This document shows positions 18,358 through 26,734 of a DNA stretch of 64,000 nt, piece by piece. A program made the translations under genes and the position numbers. This DNA is from Shewanella kaireitica (GTDB lineage Bacteria > Pseudomonadota > Gammaproteobacteria > Enterobacterales > Shewanellaceae), in the NCBI RefSeq assembly GCF_023284045.1, contig NZ_JAKIKQ010000008.1:62001-126000 (forward strand), given 5' to 3'. Within the stretch, counting starts at the first letter, position 1. Each line of letters starts with the position of its first letter. The notes below the pieces were generated by a model. That model was not told where the DNA came from, made no database searches, and worked only from the letters and a program-made list of their open reading frames with translations.

Positions 18358-18981
18358 TTAGTCTGCCAACAGATCTTTAATCATATCATTTTGCGTATGA
18401 ATTTGGCTAGCAGTGGTTAATCTTTGGCTATGAATGATTGCTAAAAGATCGCTCTGCGCTTTGTCGAAATCATCGTTCACTAAAATAAAATCATACTCAT
18501 TATAGTGCGACATCTCTGATACTGCTTGTGCCATGCGACCTGCAATCACTTCTTGGCTATCTTGGCCACGACCTGTAAGGCGGCGCTCTAACTCAGTACG
18601 TGAAGGGGGCAGAATAAAGATCCCGATGGATTCCGGCATGACTTTTTTCACTTGCTGAGCGCCTTGCCAATCAATATCGAGAAATACATCGATACCTTGT
18701 GCAAGTGTCTGTTCAATGGTGACTCGTGAAGTGCCGTAGTAGTTACCAAATACCTCAGCCCACTCAAAAAATGCATTATCTGCAATGAGTGCTTTAAACT
18801 CATCTTGATTGACAAAGTGATAGTGCTGACCATTTGCTTCACCCGGACGAGGCTGACGTGTAGTGTGCGACACAGATACTTGCATATCAGCTGGTTGATC
18901 TTTTAATAAAGCTGATATCAGTGATGATTTACCTGCGCCACTTGGCGCTGAGACGATAAATAGATTCCCGCGTGCAGTCAT
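18358..18981 (-). CDS. gmk: Guanylate kinase
   Basis: 207 residues with P-loop [11 protein letters not shown] at the N-terminus, the GMP-binding [17 protein letters not shown] segment and the lid region RLTGRGQDS. It phosphorylates GMP to GDP, feeding GTP and ppGpp synthesis. It is the first gene of the gmk-rpoZ-spoT block. The gap of 62 bases to rpoZ has no strong terminator. Confidence 0.97.
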   Translation of the reverse strand: MTARGNLFIVSAPSGAGKSSLISALLKDQPADMQVSVSHTTRQPRPGEANGQHYHFVNQDEFKALIADNAFFEWAEVFGNYYGTSRVTIEQTLAQGIDVFLDIDWQGAQQVKKVMPESIGIFILPPSRTELERRLTGRGQDSQEVIAGRMAQAVSEMSHYNEYDFILVNDDFDKAQSDLLAIIHSQRLTTASQIHTQNDMIKDLLAD

Positions 18982-19124
18982 GTTTTGCCTATCCGGTGCT
19001 TTAGCCCTTTGTGGGGCCAGTGAAAAGATTTAGCCGCGCATTATACAGCCTAGGATGATATTTGCGCTAGTCATGACAGCGTGCTCAAGCATAATTTAGT
19101 GCTTAACGTTATTTTTCAGACTAA

Positions 19125-19144
19125 TTTAGCTGTATACAGCTAAA
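19125..19144. promoter_or_regulatory. Perfect 20-bp palindrome between gmk and the DUF805-like gene
   Basis: TTTAGCTGTATACAGCTAAA is a perfect palindrome without spacer in the divergent intergenic region, 144 bases before the gmk start. It is a good candidate operator for a dimeric repressor. It does not match the LexA box, which needs eight bases between CTGT and ACAG. Confidence 0.45.
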
Positions 19145-19275
19145 ACACTGACATTTTCAGGCAAATTGGGTAGGCTATTTACTTACTTTATGTTTTCGCC
19201 TGAGCATAAATACAGTTAAGTGGAAAGTCATCCACTTTCATTTAGGTTTGATTGAGAAGGTAGGAATATCAGGGT

Positions 19276-20376
19276 ATGCAGTTTTCAGCACTTTTTTGTT
19301 TGGTAGGTCGTGATAATGGCCAGCGATTTGCGGTCATCAGTGGACTGATTTTCTTTGTTTTGTTATTGGCTGCAGTAATACTGGGCTCGACAGCTGCATT
19401 GTATGTCGTTGGTATATTGTTACTACCTATTTTAGGCTTAACCAGTTATAGACGATTACGAGATAGTGGAAAAACGCCGCGATTGATTGCATTAACGCTG
19501 GCTCCATTTATCTTGGTATTGCTCACATTAGTGCATATAGACAGTGTGATGCTGCTGCTTACCTTTATGGTGTTTGCGGCGCTCGCGATAGGCTACATCG
19601 CTATTTTACCCTCGATTTCAAAGGCTAGTTACCGACAGGGATATTCAGGTCCTATTAAAATCGTCGACCGTGCCGCTGCAAAAGGTTCAAGGGTACGTGT
19701 TGAGCCAACGTTAACTGCCAGCGAGAGTCATCAAGAAGCCGCAACGACTACTTTTTCGAACTCGGAAACTGATTTTGAAGCTGGGTTCGCTAATGGCTCT
19801 GCAACAGATTCACCCGCGCAGGAGGCAAGCTTAAGTAGCAGCTTTATAAAAATACAGCGCTGGCTTATGGCCAATCAAAAAATGGCGTTCTCAGGAGTGG
19901 CTGCTTTATTGGTTTGCATGTTGTTATTAAGTGTTTGGTCGCTAATACCGAATGATGATGCCAGTGCTGCAGAGCAAGCTACTACAGAGATAGAAACTTT
20001 AGTAAAGGCGCCTGCTGTTGAGCGCAAAATGACAACCTTGCCGGACGGCTTTAGTCTGGTACTTGAAGATGATGTATTAATTGTAAGATGGCTAGGGGAG
20101 ACCGGATCACCTACAACGCTTTGGTCTCTTGCTACAGCAAAAGGTGATAGAACCTGTGCAGCGCTTAAGTTTAACAATGGCACTGAGTATCGCCCTGTAG
20201 AGGTGAGTTTATTAGCCGATACCGGCACCGAAGCACGTTTTTCCCCGCTTGATACTGAGGCGATTATTGTTGATATGGCGCGTCGCGGAAATGTGAGTCT
20301 TTGTGGCTATAACTTCAGCCTAAAAGGCAGCCAAGCCGCAATTGGAAAGGTTGCAGCGTTCGCCACTTATTTATAA
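19276..20376 (+). CDS. DUF805-like inner-membrane protein with C-terminal extension
   Basis: 366 residues. The N-terminal 110 residues hold about four transmembrane helices with RRLRDSGKTP between them, similar to the RRLHDxGxSG signature of DUF805/YhaH proteins. A low-complexity linker (residues 130-185), a further membrane helix around 201-220 and a C-terminal domain of about 130 residues follow; I do not recognise that domain. The function is unknown. It has its own promoter region with a 20-bp palindrome and is followed, after about 120 bases, by the nucleotidyltransferase. Confidence 0.6.
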   Translation: MQFSALFCLVGRDNGQRFAVISGLIFFVLLLAAVILGSTAALYVVGILLLPILGLTSYRRLRDSGKTPRLIALTLAPFILVLLTLVHIDSVMLLLTFMVFAALAIGYIAILPSISKASYRQGYSGPIKIVDRAAAKGSRVRVEPTLTASESHQEAATTTFSNSETDFEAGFANGSATDSPAQEASLSSSFIKIQRWLMANQKMAFSGVAALLVCMLLLSVWSLIPNDDASAAEQATTEIETLVKAPAVERKMTTLPDGFSLVLEDDVLIVRWLGETGSPTTLWSLATAKGDRTCAALKFNNGTEYRPVEVSLLADTGTEARFSPLDTEAIIVDMARRGNVSLCGYNFSLKGSQAAIGKVAAFATYL

Positions 20377-20500
20377 CTTAGAGTATTGTGGTTAGGTATG
20401 ACTGGAAATTGCAAGGGAGAGTCATTAAACTGCTTCGCCTTAACTTTTGCGTAATAGTTTGCGCTAATTGCATATACCAGCAGACTCGATGGGTGACAAG

Positions 20501-21394
20501 ATGGCTGATTTAACCTTAGTGATTCTTGCTGCGGGTTTAGGCACACGCTTTGGTGGTGACAAGCAACTTGCGGGGTTGGGGCCAAATGGCGAAACCATGC
20601 TGGAATTGTCGCTCCGTAGTGCTCACAAAGCTGGTTTTAATCGAGCAGTGTTAGTGATCCGTCCTGAACTTGCAGCCAGCTTAGATCGACTCTTAGCTGA
20701 TAAATTGCCGCAGGATTTTCATTGTGATTACTGCATTCAGTCACTGGATGACTTGCCAGAGTCGGTGGCGCATTATGTTGATTTTGAAGCTCGTAAAAAA
20801 CCATGGGGTACCGCGCATGCATTATGGAGTGCAAGAAAGCTGATAACAGGCCCAATGGCCGTTATTAATGCCGATGATTTTTATGGCGATAGTGCTTTTT
20901 CATTGTTAGCTCAAGGGCTGGTTAACAGCGTGGACGATTGGATGATGGTAGCCTACCCAATCCATTTGACCTTATCTGATAACGGTGGCGTTAACCGTGG
21001 TTTGTGTGAAGTAAAGGACGGCAAGCTTGTTGATGTTGCTGAGTGGTTAGATATTCAGTCTCATGCTAATGAGCTAGTTGGTACTTTTGCAGGTAAACAG
21101 CAAACCATTGCTAGAGATGCTTTAGTGTCGATGACATGTTGGGGTTTTAACGCCGATATTTTTGCAGTGATTGAAGCGCAGCTAACAGACTTTATTATTA
21201 AGCACGGTGGTGAAGCTAAAAGCGAGTGCTATCTGCCGAGTGTGGTGCAAGCGAGATTGCAGCAAAACCTTGCAAGCGAAAATACATACGGTGTGAATGT
21301 CAGCGTGGCGCAGGAGTCTTGGTATGGTGTTACCTATCCTGAAGATGCTAACTGGGTTAAACAGAAATTATTTGAAAAATTAGCAACAGTTTAA
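20501..21394 (+). CDS. Sugar-phosphate nucleotidyltransferase
   Basis: About 297 residues, starting MADLTLVILAAGLGTRFGGD, the nucleotide-binding GxGxR signature of NTP-transferases. KKPWGTAHALWSARK and INADDFYGD are the sugar-phosphate and Mg2+ binding segments. It would activate a hexose(amine)-1-phosphate to an NDP-sugar. I start at ATG 20501, with GGTG ten bases upstream; the longer reading begins with TTG. The next gene is a NahK-like kinase, which suggests the order kinase then nucleotidyl transfer in salvage of an N-acetylhexosamine. Confidence 0.75.
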   Translation: MADLTLVILAAGLGTRFGGDKQLAGLGPNGETMLELSLRSAHKAGFNRAVLVIRPELAASLDRLLADKLPQDFHCDYCIQSLDDLPESVAHYVDFEARKKPWGTAHALWSARKLITGPMAVINADDFYGDSAFSLLAQGLVNSVDDWMMVAYPIHLTLSDNGGVNRGLCEVKDGKLVDVAEWLDIQSHANELVGTFAGKQQTIARDALVSMTCWGFNADIFAVIEAQLTDFIIKHGGEAKSECYLPSVVQARLQQNLASENTYGVNVSVAQESWYGVTYPEDANWVKQKLFEKLATV

Positions 21395-21484
21395 ACATCG
21401 TTACTAATACATAATGAGTTTGCATGGAAAACCTGGAAGATAAACAGGTCGAAGCAACGATATTGACAGAAACTGGAGAGTTGG

Positions 21485-22552
21485 GTGATTGATTTTATAA
21501 GACAAAACGTTTTGTCGCACTTTGGTGAGCAGATGGATAACGCTAAAGTTTCGCCATTAGGTAATGGCCATATAAACCATACTTTTCTAGTGCGGAGCCC
21601 TACACGAGAATTTGTGCTGCAAAAAATCAACACTCAAGTTTTTACCACTCCCGATGCTTTAGTTCATAATGCTGACAAGATCAGTCGCCATTTAACATTT
21701 AAGAGCCAGCAACAGCAGTACCAGCTGCAAGTCGTTTCTCCTGAGCAGACTCAGGCCGGTACGCTTTGTGTTGATCTTGGTGAAGATGGTTTCTGGCGAG
21801 CGATTAACTATCTGCCCCACAGCCACAGTGTAGATGTTGTTAGCACCGAAGCACATGCTGAAATAGCGGCTAAAGCCTTTGGTCACTTCTCTTGCTCGCT
21901 AAGCGATCTTGATGCCGAGCTTATTGCAGATGTTATTCCAAACTTCCACCACCTTCCTGGTCGAATTGAACAGCTATCGCTCGCTGCAGCTAACGATAGC
22001 CAAGGGCGACTTGGTGCTTGTCAGCACTGGGTTGATATGGTGATGGCACAAACTGAGCTACTGCAAGAGCTTGCTGAGGTTGAAGCAAAACTACCACGCC
22101 GAATTTGCCATAATGACACCAAGATCAACAACATGCTGTTTGATAAACGCGATATGAGCAGTATGGCGATTATTGATCTTGATACCTGCATGAAAGGCTA
22201 CTTGATGTATGACTTTGGTGACATGGTACGTACTTTTTGTAGCCCGGAAGAGGAAGACTCAACTGCATTAGATAAAGTCACTGTGCGCGAGTCTATTTTT
22301 GCCGCAATCTGTAAAGGTTATTTGGGCGAGTTAGCACCGGTGCTATCTGACCTAGAGCGCCGCAGCTTATGGTTAGGTGCCAAAGTCATGTGCTTAATGA
22401 TTGGCGTGAGGTTTTTAACCGACCACTTAAACGGCGACGTTTATTTCCATATCCATCATCAAGGTCATAACCTTGAACGTGCTGAAAATCAATTCACTCT
22501 GTATCAGAGTTTGTTGGGCCAACAAGGCAGCCTTAGCGCCTACCTGAAATAA
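21485..22552 (+). CDS. Aminoglycoside phosphotransferase-fold kinase, NahK-like
   Basis: 355 residues from a GTG start. The N-terminal PLGNGHINHTFLV and VLQKINTQVF resemble N-acetylhexosamine 1-kinase (NahK). The catalytic loop is RRICHNDTKINNML (HxDxxxxN), followed by IDLDTC as the metal-binding DxD/DFG equivalent. It would phosphorylate C1 of an N-acetylhexosamine. It lies 90 bases downstream of the nucleotidyltransferase on the same strand, so the two probably convert a free amino sugar to a nucleotide sugar. The substrate is inference. Confidence 0.7.
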   Translation: MIDFIRQNVLSHFGEQMDNAKVSPLGNGHINHTFLVRSPTREFVLQKINTQVFTTPDALVHNADKISRHLTFKSQQQQYQLQVVSPEQTQAGTLCVDLGEDGFWRAINYLPHSHSVDVVSTEAHAEIAAKAFGHFSCSLSDLDAELIADVIPNFHHLPGRIEQLSLAAANDSQGRLGACQHWVDMVMAQTELLQELAEVEAKLPRRICHNDTKINNMLFDKRDMSSMAIIDLDTCMKGYLMYDFGDMVRTFCSPEEEDSTALDKVTVRESIFAAICKGYLGELAPVLSDLERRSLWLGAKVMCLMIGVRFLTDHLNGDVYFHIHHQGHNLERAENQFTLYQSLLGQQGSLSAYLK

Positions 22553-22671
22553 ATTAGCTGCTTTCAATGTCTGAATAAGCGGGTTTAAGCTGAGTAAAGT
22601 CATTGGGATCTACCTCGATGACTTTTCTTTAGTTTTACTTCCATTTACTGATTGGCTTTGCCATCGGTATC

Positions 22672-22844
22672 ATACCAATTGCATTAAAAGTTTGACTGCT
22701 CAGCGTTTTGAAACTCGTACTATGTGAGCCCCTCAGCCTTTCCACTTCTGCTTGCATTGTCTCAAATGGGAATAACCACTTCTTCCACAATGCGCCTTGA
22801 ATTGAAAGCCCTGAACAGAGTATATCCTTCAATGGAATTGGTAT
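22672..22844. mobile_element. MITE-like element with imperfect terminal inverted repeats
   Basis: About 173 bp. The left end reads ATACCAATTGCATTAA; the right end, reversed, reads ATACCAATTCCATTGAA. It holds no credible gene, although a short spurious frame runs through it. The interior (around CTTCCACAATGCGCC) looks like a family repeated in Shewanella and Vibrio genomes, from memory. It lies in the space between two convergent genes. Confidence 0.6.
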
Positions 22845-22873
22845 TAGCTGTTTAATGCAAGCTGTTTTAGCCG

Positions 22874-23533
22874 CTATCGGTACAGGCGTGTCGTCATCGG
22901 AATCATATTTAATCTAACAATCAATTGTTCTAAAAAGGCCTGGGTTAGCATTGCTATCGCGCGATAAAAATCAGTTTTTGCGTGTTCGTTGATAAGCGCT
23001 AGACAGCGACCTGACCACGGAAGAAGATGTTGTTGAAGTAACACGATGCAGCTGCGCTGAATTTTTTCGCTATCTTTGGTTTGAGCCCATAGGCCAAACA
23101 TCTGGTCTAACACAGCAAAGTATAGGCCGATATGATCGACGGGCTGATTAGTATCGAGATCGAAGCTGATACCTTGCTCCTGATAAAAGGCTTTTAGTGC
23201 CAGTGTGGTCTTATCATTGAGAAGTTGTCTCTCGCTTAGGTAGACCGAGCCCCAAGGAACTGCGTTAGGTTCGCCTGGACCATAGAATAGTTGGGCATAA
23301 TCAAGTTTTAGGGCTTGTTGTTTATCAGCTGTCCATAGCTTGAGATAATTGGACAATAACTCGCGACCATTCGACTCCAGGGCTGAAGCGCTGAACTCAG
23401 GCCAGCTTTGAGCAACATCGTGTTCGATAAAACTCTGCAGCAACTCGGGTGTCGGGTCGTTAAAAAGTACATTATGAAGAATGCGTGCAATGCCCTGATA
23501 TTCCAAGAGTTCATTTTCAGTAAGGAGTGACAT
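22874..23533 (-). CDS. dmsG: TorD/DmsD-family chaperone of the DMSO reductase
   Basis: About 219 residues, all-helical, with GPGEPNAVPWGSVYLSE and PVDHIGLYFAVL, the signatures of TorD-type redox-enzyme maturation proteins. These bind the Tat signal of a molybdoenzyme until cofactor insertion is complete. I choose ATG 23533 (MSLLTENEL) because GAGG precedes it; the longer frame adds 19 residues without a ribosome site. It follows dmsB in the same order as in S. oneidensis, but after a terminator, so it may be made in smaller amounts. Confidence 0.85.
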   Translation of the reverse strand: MSLLTENELLEYQGIARILHNVLFNDPTPELLQSFIEHDVAQSWPEFSASALESNGRELLSNYLKLWTADKQQALKLDYAQLFYGPGEPNAVPWGSVYLSERQLLNDKTTLALKAFYQEQGISFDLDTNQPVDHIGLYFAVLDQMFGLWAQTKDSEKIQRSCIVLLQQHLLPWSGRCLALINEHAKTDFYRAIAMLTQAFLEQLIVRLNMIPMTTRLYR

Positions 23534-23575
23534 ATTAACCTCATTTAGTGCACGACAAGTGTCGCAATTGACAGC

Positions 23576-23607
23576 AAAAAAAGGTGCCATTCTAGAAGAA
23601 TGACACC
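23576..23607 (-). terminator. Terminator or attenuator after dmsB
   Basis: On the minus strand GGTGTCATTCTTCTAGAATG continues to GGCACC and then a run of seven T residues. It sits between dmsB and the chaperone gene and probably lowers chaperone expression relative to the enzyme. Confidence 0.8.
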
Positions 23608-23616
23608 AAGCAGGGT

Positions 23617-24252
23617 TTAAACTTCTGAGAAATTCAACACTTCACCATCGGTGGCACCACTCGGGCGCGAATGACGGTTAGGAGTGATGAGTAAGTTTGG
23701 TGTTGTTACACTGCTTTCTGGCAGCGGAGCGACATCGGGTAGAATGGCTGCTGGATACTTAGCCTTCAACTCGTCCATAGGTGCAAAGTCAATTGCACGC
23801 ATCGGGCAAGACTCGACACATGAAGGTTGCTTACCTTCCGCTAGCCGCTCGAAACAGCCATCACATTTGGTCATCACCTTACGATCGTTATCAATCTGAG
23901 GTGCATCGTATGGGCAAGCTCTTGCGCAGCTTTCACAGCCGATACACAGATCGGTAGCAACATGTACTAATCCATCTTCGCGGCGTTTGTGCATTGCACC
24001 AGTAGGGCAAGCCTTTACACACACGGGCTCAGAGCAGTGGTTACAACCGATTGACATGTAATAGGCGAATACGTCTTGGCTGACAGTACCATCACCATTT
24101 TCTGTCCACTGTCCGCCACCATATTCATAGACCCTGCGCCAGTTGATGCCAACAGGAAGGTCTTTTCGATCTTTACACGATACCTGACAGGTTTTACAGC
24201 CAGTACATTTGCTTGCGTCGACATGAAAGCCGTATTGGATATTATTGTTCAT
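23617..24252 (-). CDS. dmsB: DMSO reductase iron-sulfur subunit
   Basis: A 211-residue ferredoxin-like electron-transfer subunit with four Cys clusters: CTGCKTCQVSC, CNHCSEPVCVKAC, CIGCESCARAC and CDGC plus CVESCP. These would bind four [4Fe-4S] centres. It passes electrons to DmsA. There is no signal peptide; it would travel through Tat with DmsA. It starts 12 bases after the dmsA stop. Confidence 0.95.
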   Translation of the reverse strand: MNNNIQYGFHVDASKCTGCKTCQVSCKDRKDLPVGINWRRVYEYGGGQWTENGDGTVSQDVFAYYMSIGCNHCSEPVCVKACPTGAMHKRREDGLVHVATDLCIGCESCARACPYDAPQIDNDRKVMTKCDGCFERLAEGKQPSCVESCPMRAIDFAPMDELKAKYPAAILPDVAPLPESSVTTPNLLITPNRHSRPSGATDGEVLNFSEV

Positions 24253-24264
24253 TGCTAACTCCTA

Positions 24265-26694
24265 TCAAACCTTACGGATTTCAACCAGGTTAGTGTGCTG
24301 AGGATTACCTTTAGTTACCGGTGTGGTGCGTTGTGTCGTGAGAACGTTTAAGCAACCGCCTTTATCCACATCACTGCCAGGTTGGAACCATGCACCTTGA
24401 CCGAGTGCCGTTACGCCGACCATGATTCTAGGTGTCACCTTAACTTCAACTTCGATAGTGCCGCGGTCGTTAAAGATATGGACTCTGTCGCCAGTTTTGA
24501 GTCCGCGTGTGTTGGCATCAAGTGGGTTCATCCATACCGCATCTTGCACTACTTCACGTAACCAAGGGACGTTGTGATAGCTTGAATGAGCACGACCTTT
24601 AGTATGATAACCAGTCAGTTGCAGTGGGTACTTCTTCTTGGTTTCAGTATCTTCGTAGCCTTCCCAAGTCGGCACATATTTTGGTAGTGCCGATATCACA
24701 TCTCCCTCTTTGAGCTTCCAAGTGCGGGCTTTTTCTGCCAGACGCGAAGAGTAGATCTCAATCTTGCCAGATGGGGTTCCCAGCGGATTGGCTTCAGGAT
24801 CATTACGGAAATCTTCTAATACAATGTAACCACCATTAGGCAGGTACTTACGATAGATCCCTTGCTTAAGCATTACCTCTTTTTCTGGCAATTCTGGTGT
24901 TGCAGCTTTAGATTCTGCATAGAATTGATCCAGCCAATCTTTACGACTCTTACCTTCGGTAAATTCGGCTTCTACACCCATACGCTTAGCAAGTTCGACA
25001 CAGACTTCATAGATTGGACGGCTCTCGAACATAGGATCAACGCCTGAGCTCATCTGCACCAACGTTGCAGTATCACCTGCGGCGTAGCTCTGGTAGATAA
25101 GATCTTCAGACTCTAACCAAGTCACATCTGGCAGCAATATATCGGCAAACTTAGCACTTGGCGTCATCCAGTTATCAACCACCAGAATGAACTCACACTT
25201 AGATTCATCTTGCAGCAGTTTCTCTGTTTTACGTACATCTGAGTGTTGGTTAATCAGGGCATTACCACCGTAGTTGATGATAGCTTTGATATCTGTGTCT
25301 AGTTTGCCGTCGCCGTCGTCATCAAGCTCAACGCCCTGCACGCCATCAGACAGCACAGTCATGTTCTTACCGTCTTCAATTGCCTGAGTGAAGGTAAAGA
25401 ATGAGATCGCTTTTTTGACTGGATTTGCTCCTGTCGGCATAAACGGTGCGTGTAGCGATGAACCTTTACACAAGCCACCACAGTTAGTGCCCGGTAGACC
25501 GAGCTGACCTAATAAAATAGGCAGCATGTAACCTGCGCGGGTATTGTTTTCACCTGCAGCCTGACGGTTTAACGAGGCGGCAATCTGGATGAACGGGGCG
25601 CGAGCCGCAGCCAGTTCTCTGGCTAGCTCAACAATGATATGCGCTTCGATCCCTGTGATACTAGCAGCCCACTCAGGTGTCTTAGCGTTCGCACCTGGTG
25701 TTGAGTCACCTACCGTAGTGTTGTCAAGAATGTAAGCTTTGTAGCTTGCTTCATATCCAACGCCAGCAGGCATGGTCTTTTCGTCATAGCCGACACAATA
25801 TTTATCCAAGAAGGCCTGATTGACCGTGTTGGTGGTGATCCATTCATAGGCCAATGCTTCGAACAGCGCAGCGTCAGTACCTGGGCGAATTGCAATCCAC
25901 TGATCTTCTTTACCTACCGCAGAATCGGTATAGCGAGGATCGATCAAGATAGTCTTAAACTTATTCTTCTGCTTTTGCATCAGGAAGTCATAGGCTTCAC
26001 CTGAACCACTCATGCGGATCTCAGATGGGTTATAACCGACCATCAATACCAGGTCAGAATTTTGCATCTCAGAGACGCTGCTGCCTTGCCAGCCTGGGCC
26101 TGCTGAGCCGTATGTCTGTCCTGCCGCTTCGTAAATTTGCGACCAGCTATAGTCGCCATAAGCGTTAAGGTAACCGCCTTTAAGATTCATCAAACGGTAA
26201 AGACACTGCTTACCGGAAAAGTGATAACGGGCACCTGAGTTATAGGTGAAGTGAATCGATTCGTTACCATATTGGTCGATGGTGCCTTGCAGTTTTTCAG
26301 CGACAAGATCGAGCGCTTCATCCCAAGTAATACGCTCAAATTGCCCACTGCCACGCGGGCCAACACGTTTCATTGGGTATTTAAGGCGATCGGGAGCATA
26401 GACACGCTTTCTCAGAGAGCGGCCACGAAGGCAGGCGCGCACATCATGATCGCCATATTTATCTGTAGTAGTGAACTCTGACTCTACTCGAGTGATCACT
26501 CCATCAGTTGAATAAACCTGTACCGGGCAGTTAGAGCCGCAGTTAACCAGACAAGCCGACCAGTTTAGGTTTTCACCTGCAACCGGTGGCGTAGGCGGTA
26601 CGACTTCAACATCATTCGATCCTGAGTTACAGCCAGACACTGTTGCTGCGCAACTTAGTGCAGCACTCATTTTTAAGAAACTTCTGCGTTCCAT
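24265..26694 (-). CDS. dmsA: DMSO reductase catalytic subunit (molybdopterin)
   Basis: About 809 residues. The N-terminus MERRSFLKM is a twin-arginine signal followed by VSGCNSG, a possible lipoprotein cleavage site, so the enzyme may be lipid-anchored on the outer face. Residues 49-57 hold CLVNCGSNC and later RACLRGRS, the N-terminal [4Fe-4S] ligands. GGYLNAYGDYSWSQI contains the serine expected to bind molybdenum. The second ATG (26694) has GAGG at proper spacing; the first ATG, at 26700, is too close. It reduces DMSO with electrons that cross the outer membrane through DmsE/DmsF. Confidence 0.95.
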   Translation of the reverse strand: MERRSFLKMSAALSCAATVSGCNSGSNDVEVVPPTPPVAGENLNWSACLVNCGSNCPVQVYSTDGVITRVESEFTTTDKYGDHDVRACLRGRSLRKRVYAPDRLKYPMKRVGPRGSGQFERITWDEALDLVAEKLQGTIDQYGNESIHFTYNSGARYHFSGKQCLYRLMNLKGGYLNAYGDYSWSQIYEAAGQTYGSAGPGWQGSSVSEMQNSDLVLMVGYNPSEIRMSGSGEAYDFLMQKQKNKFKTILIDPRYTDSAVGKEDQWIAIRPGTDAALFEALAYEWITTNTVNQAFLDKYCVGYDEKTMPAGVGYEASYKAYILDNTTVGDSTPGANAKTPEWAASITGIEAHIIVELARELAAARAPFIQIAASLNRQAAGENNTRAGYMLPILLGQLGLPGTNCGGLCKGSSLHAPFMPTGANPVKKAISFFTFTQAIEDGKNMTVLSDGVQGVELDDDGDGKLDTDIKAIINYGGNALINQHSDVRKTEKLLQDESKCEFILVVDNWMTPSAKFADILLPDVTWLESEDLIYQSYAAGDTATLVQMSSGVDPMFESRPIYEVCVELAKRMGVEAEFTEGKSRKDWLDQFYAESKAATPELPEKEVMLKQGIYRKYLPNGGYIVLEDFRNDPEANPLGTPSGKIEIYSSRLAEKARTWKLKEGDVISALPKYVPTWEGYEDTETKKKYPLQLTGYHTKGRAHSSYHNVPWLREVVQDAVWMNPLDANTRGLKTGDRVHIFNDRGTIEVEVKVTPRIMVGVTALGQGAWFQPGSDVDKGGCLNVLTTQRTTPVTKGNPQHTNLVEIRKV

Positions 26695-26734
26695 TATCAT
26701 ATCCTCATTGCAGTTATAGTTAGCACTGTTTGCA

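Noticed and set aside
19125..19144. LexA (SOS) box
   Set aside because: LexA needs CTGT-N8-ACAG; here the core is CTGT-AT-ACAG.
22635..22832. 65-codon minus-strand frame inside the MITE-like element
   Set aside because: It is contained in repeat sequence and has no family similarity that I recognise beyond spurious copies.
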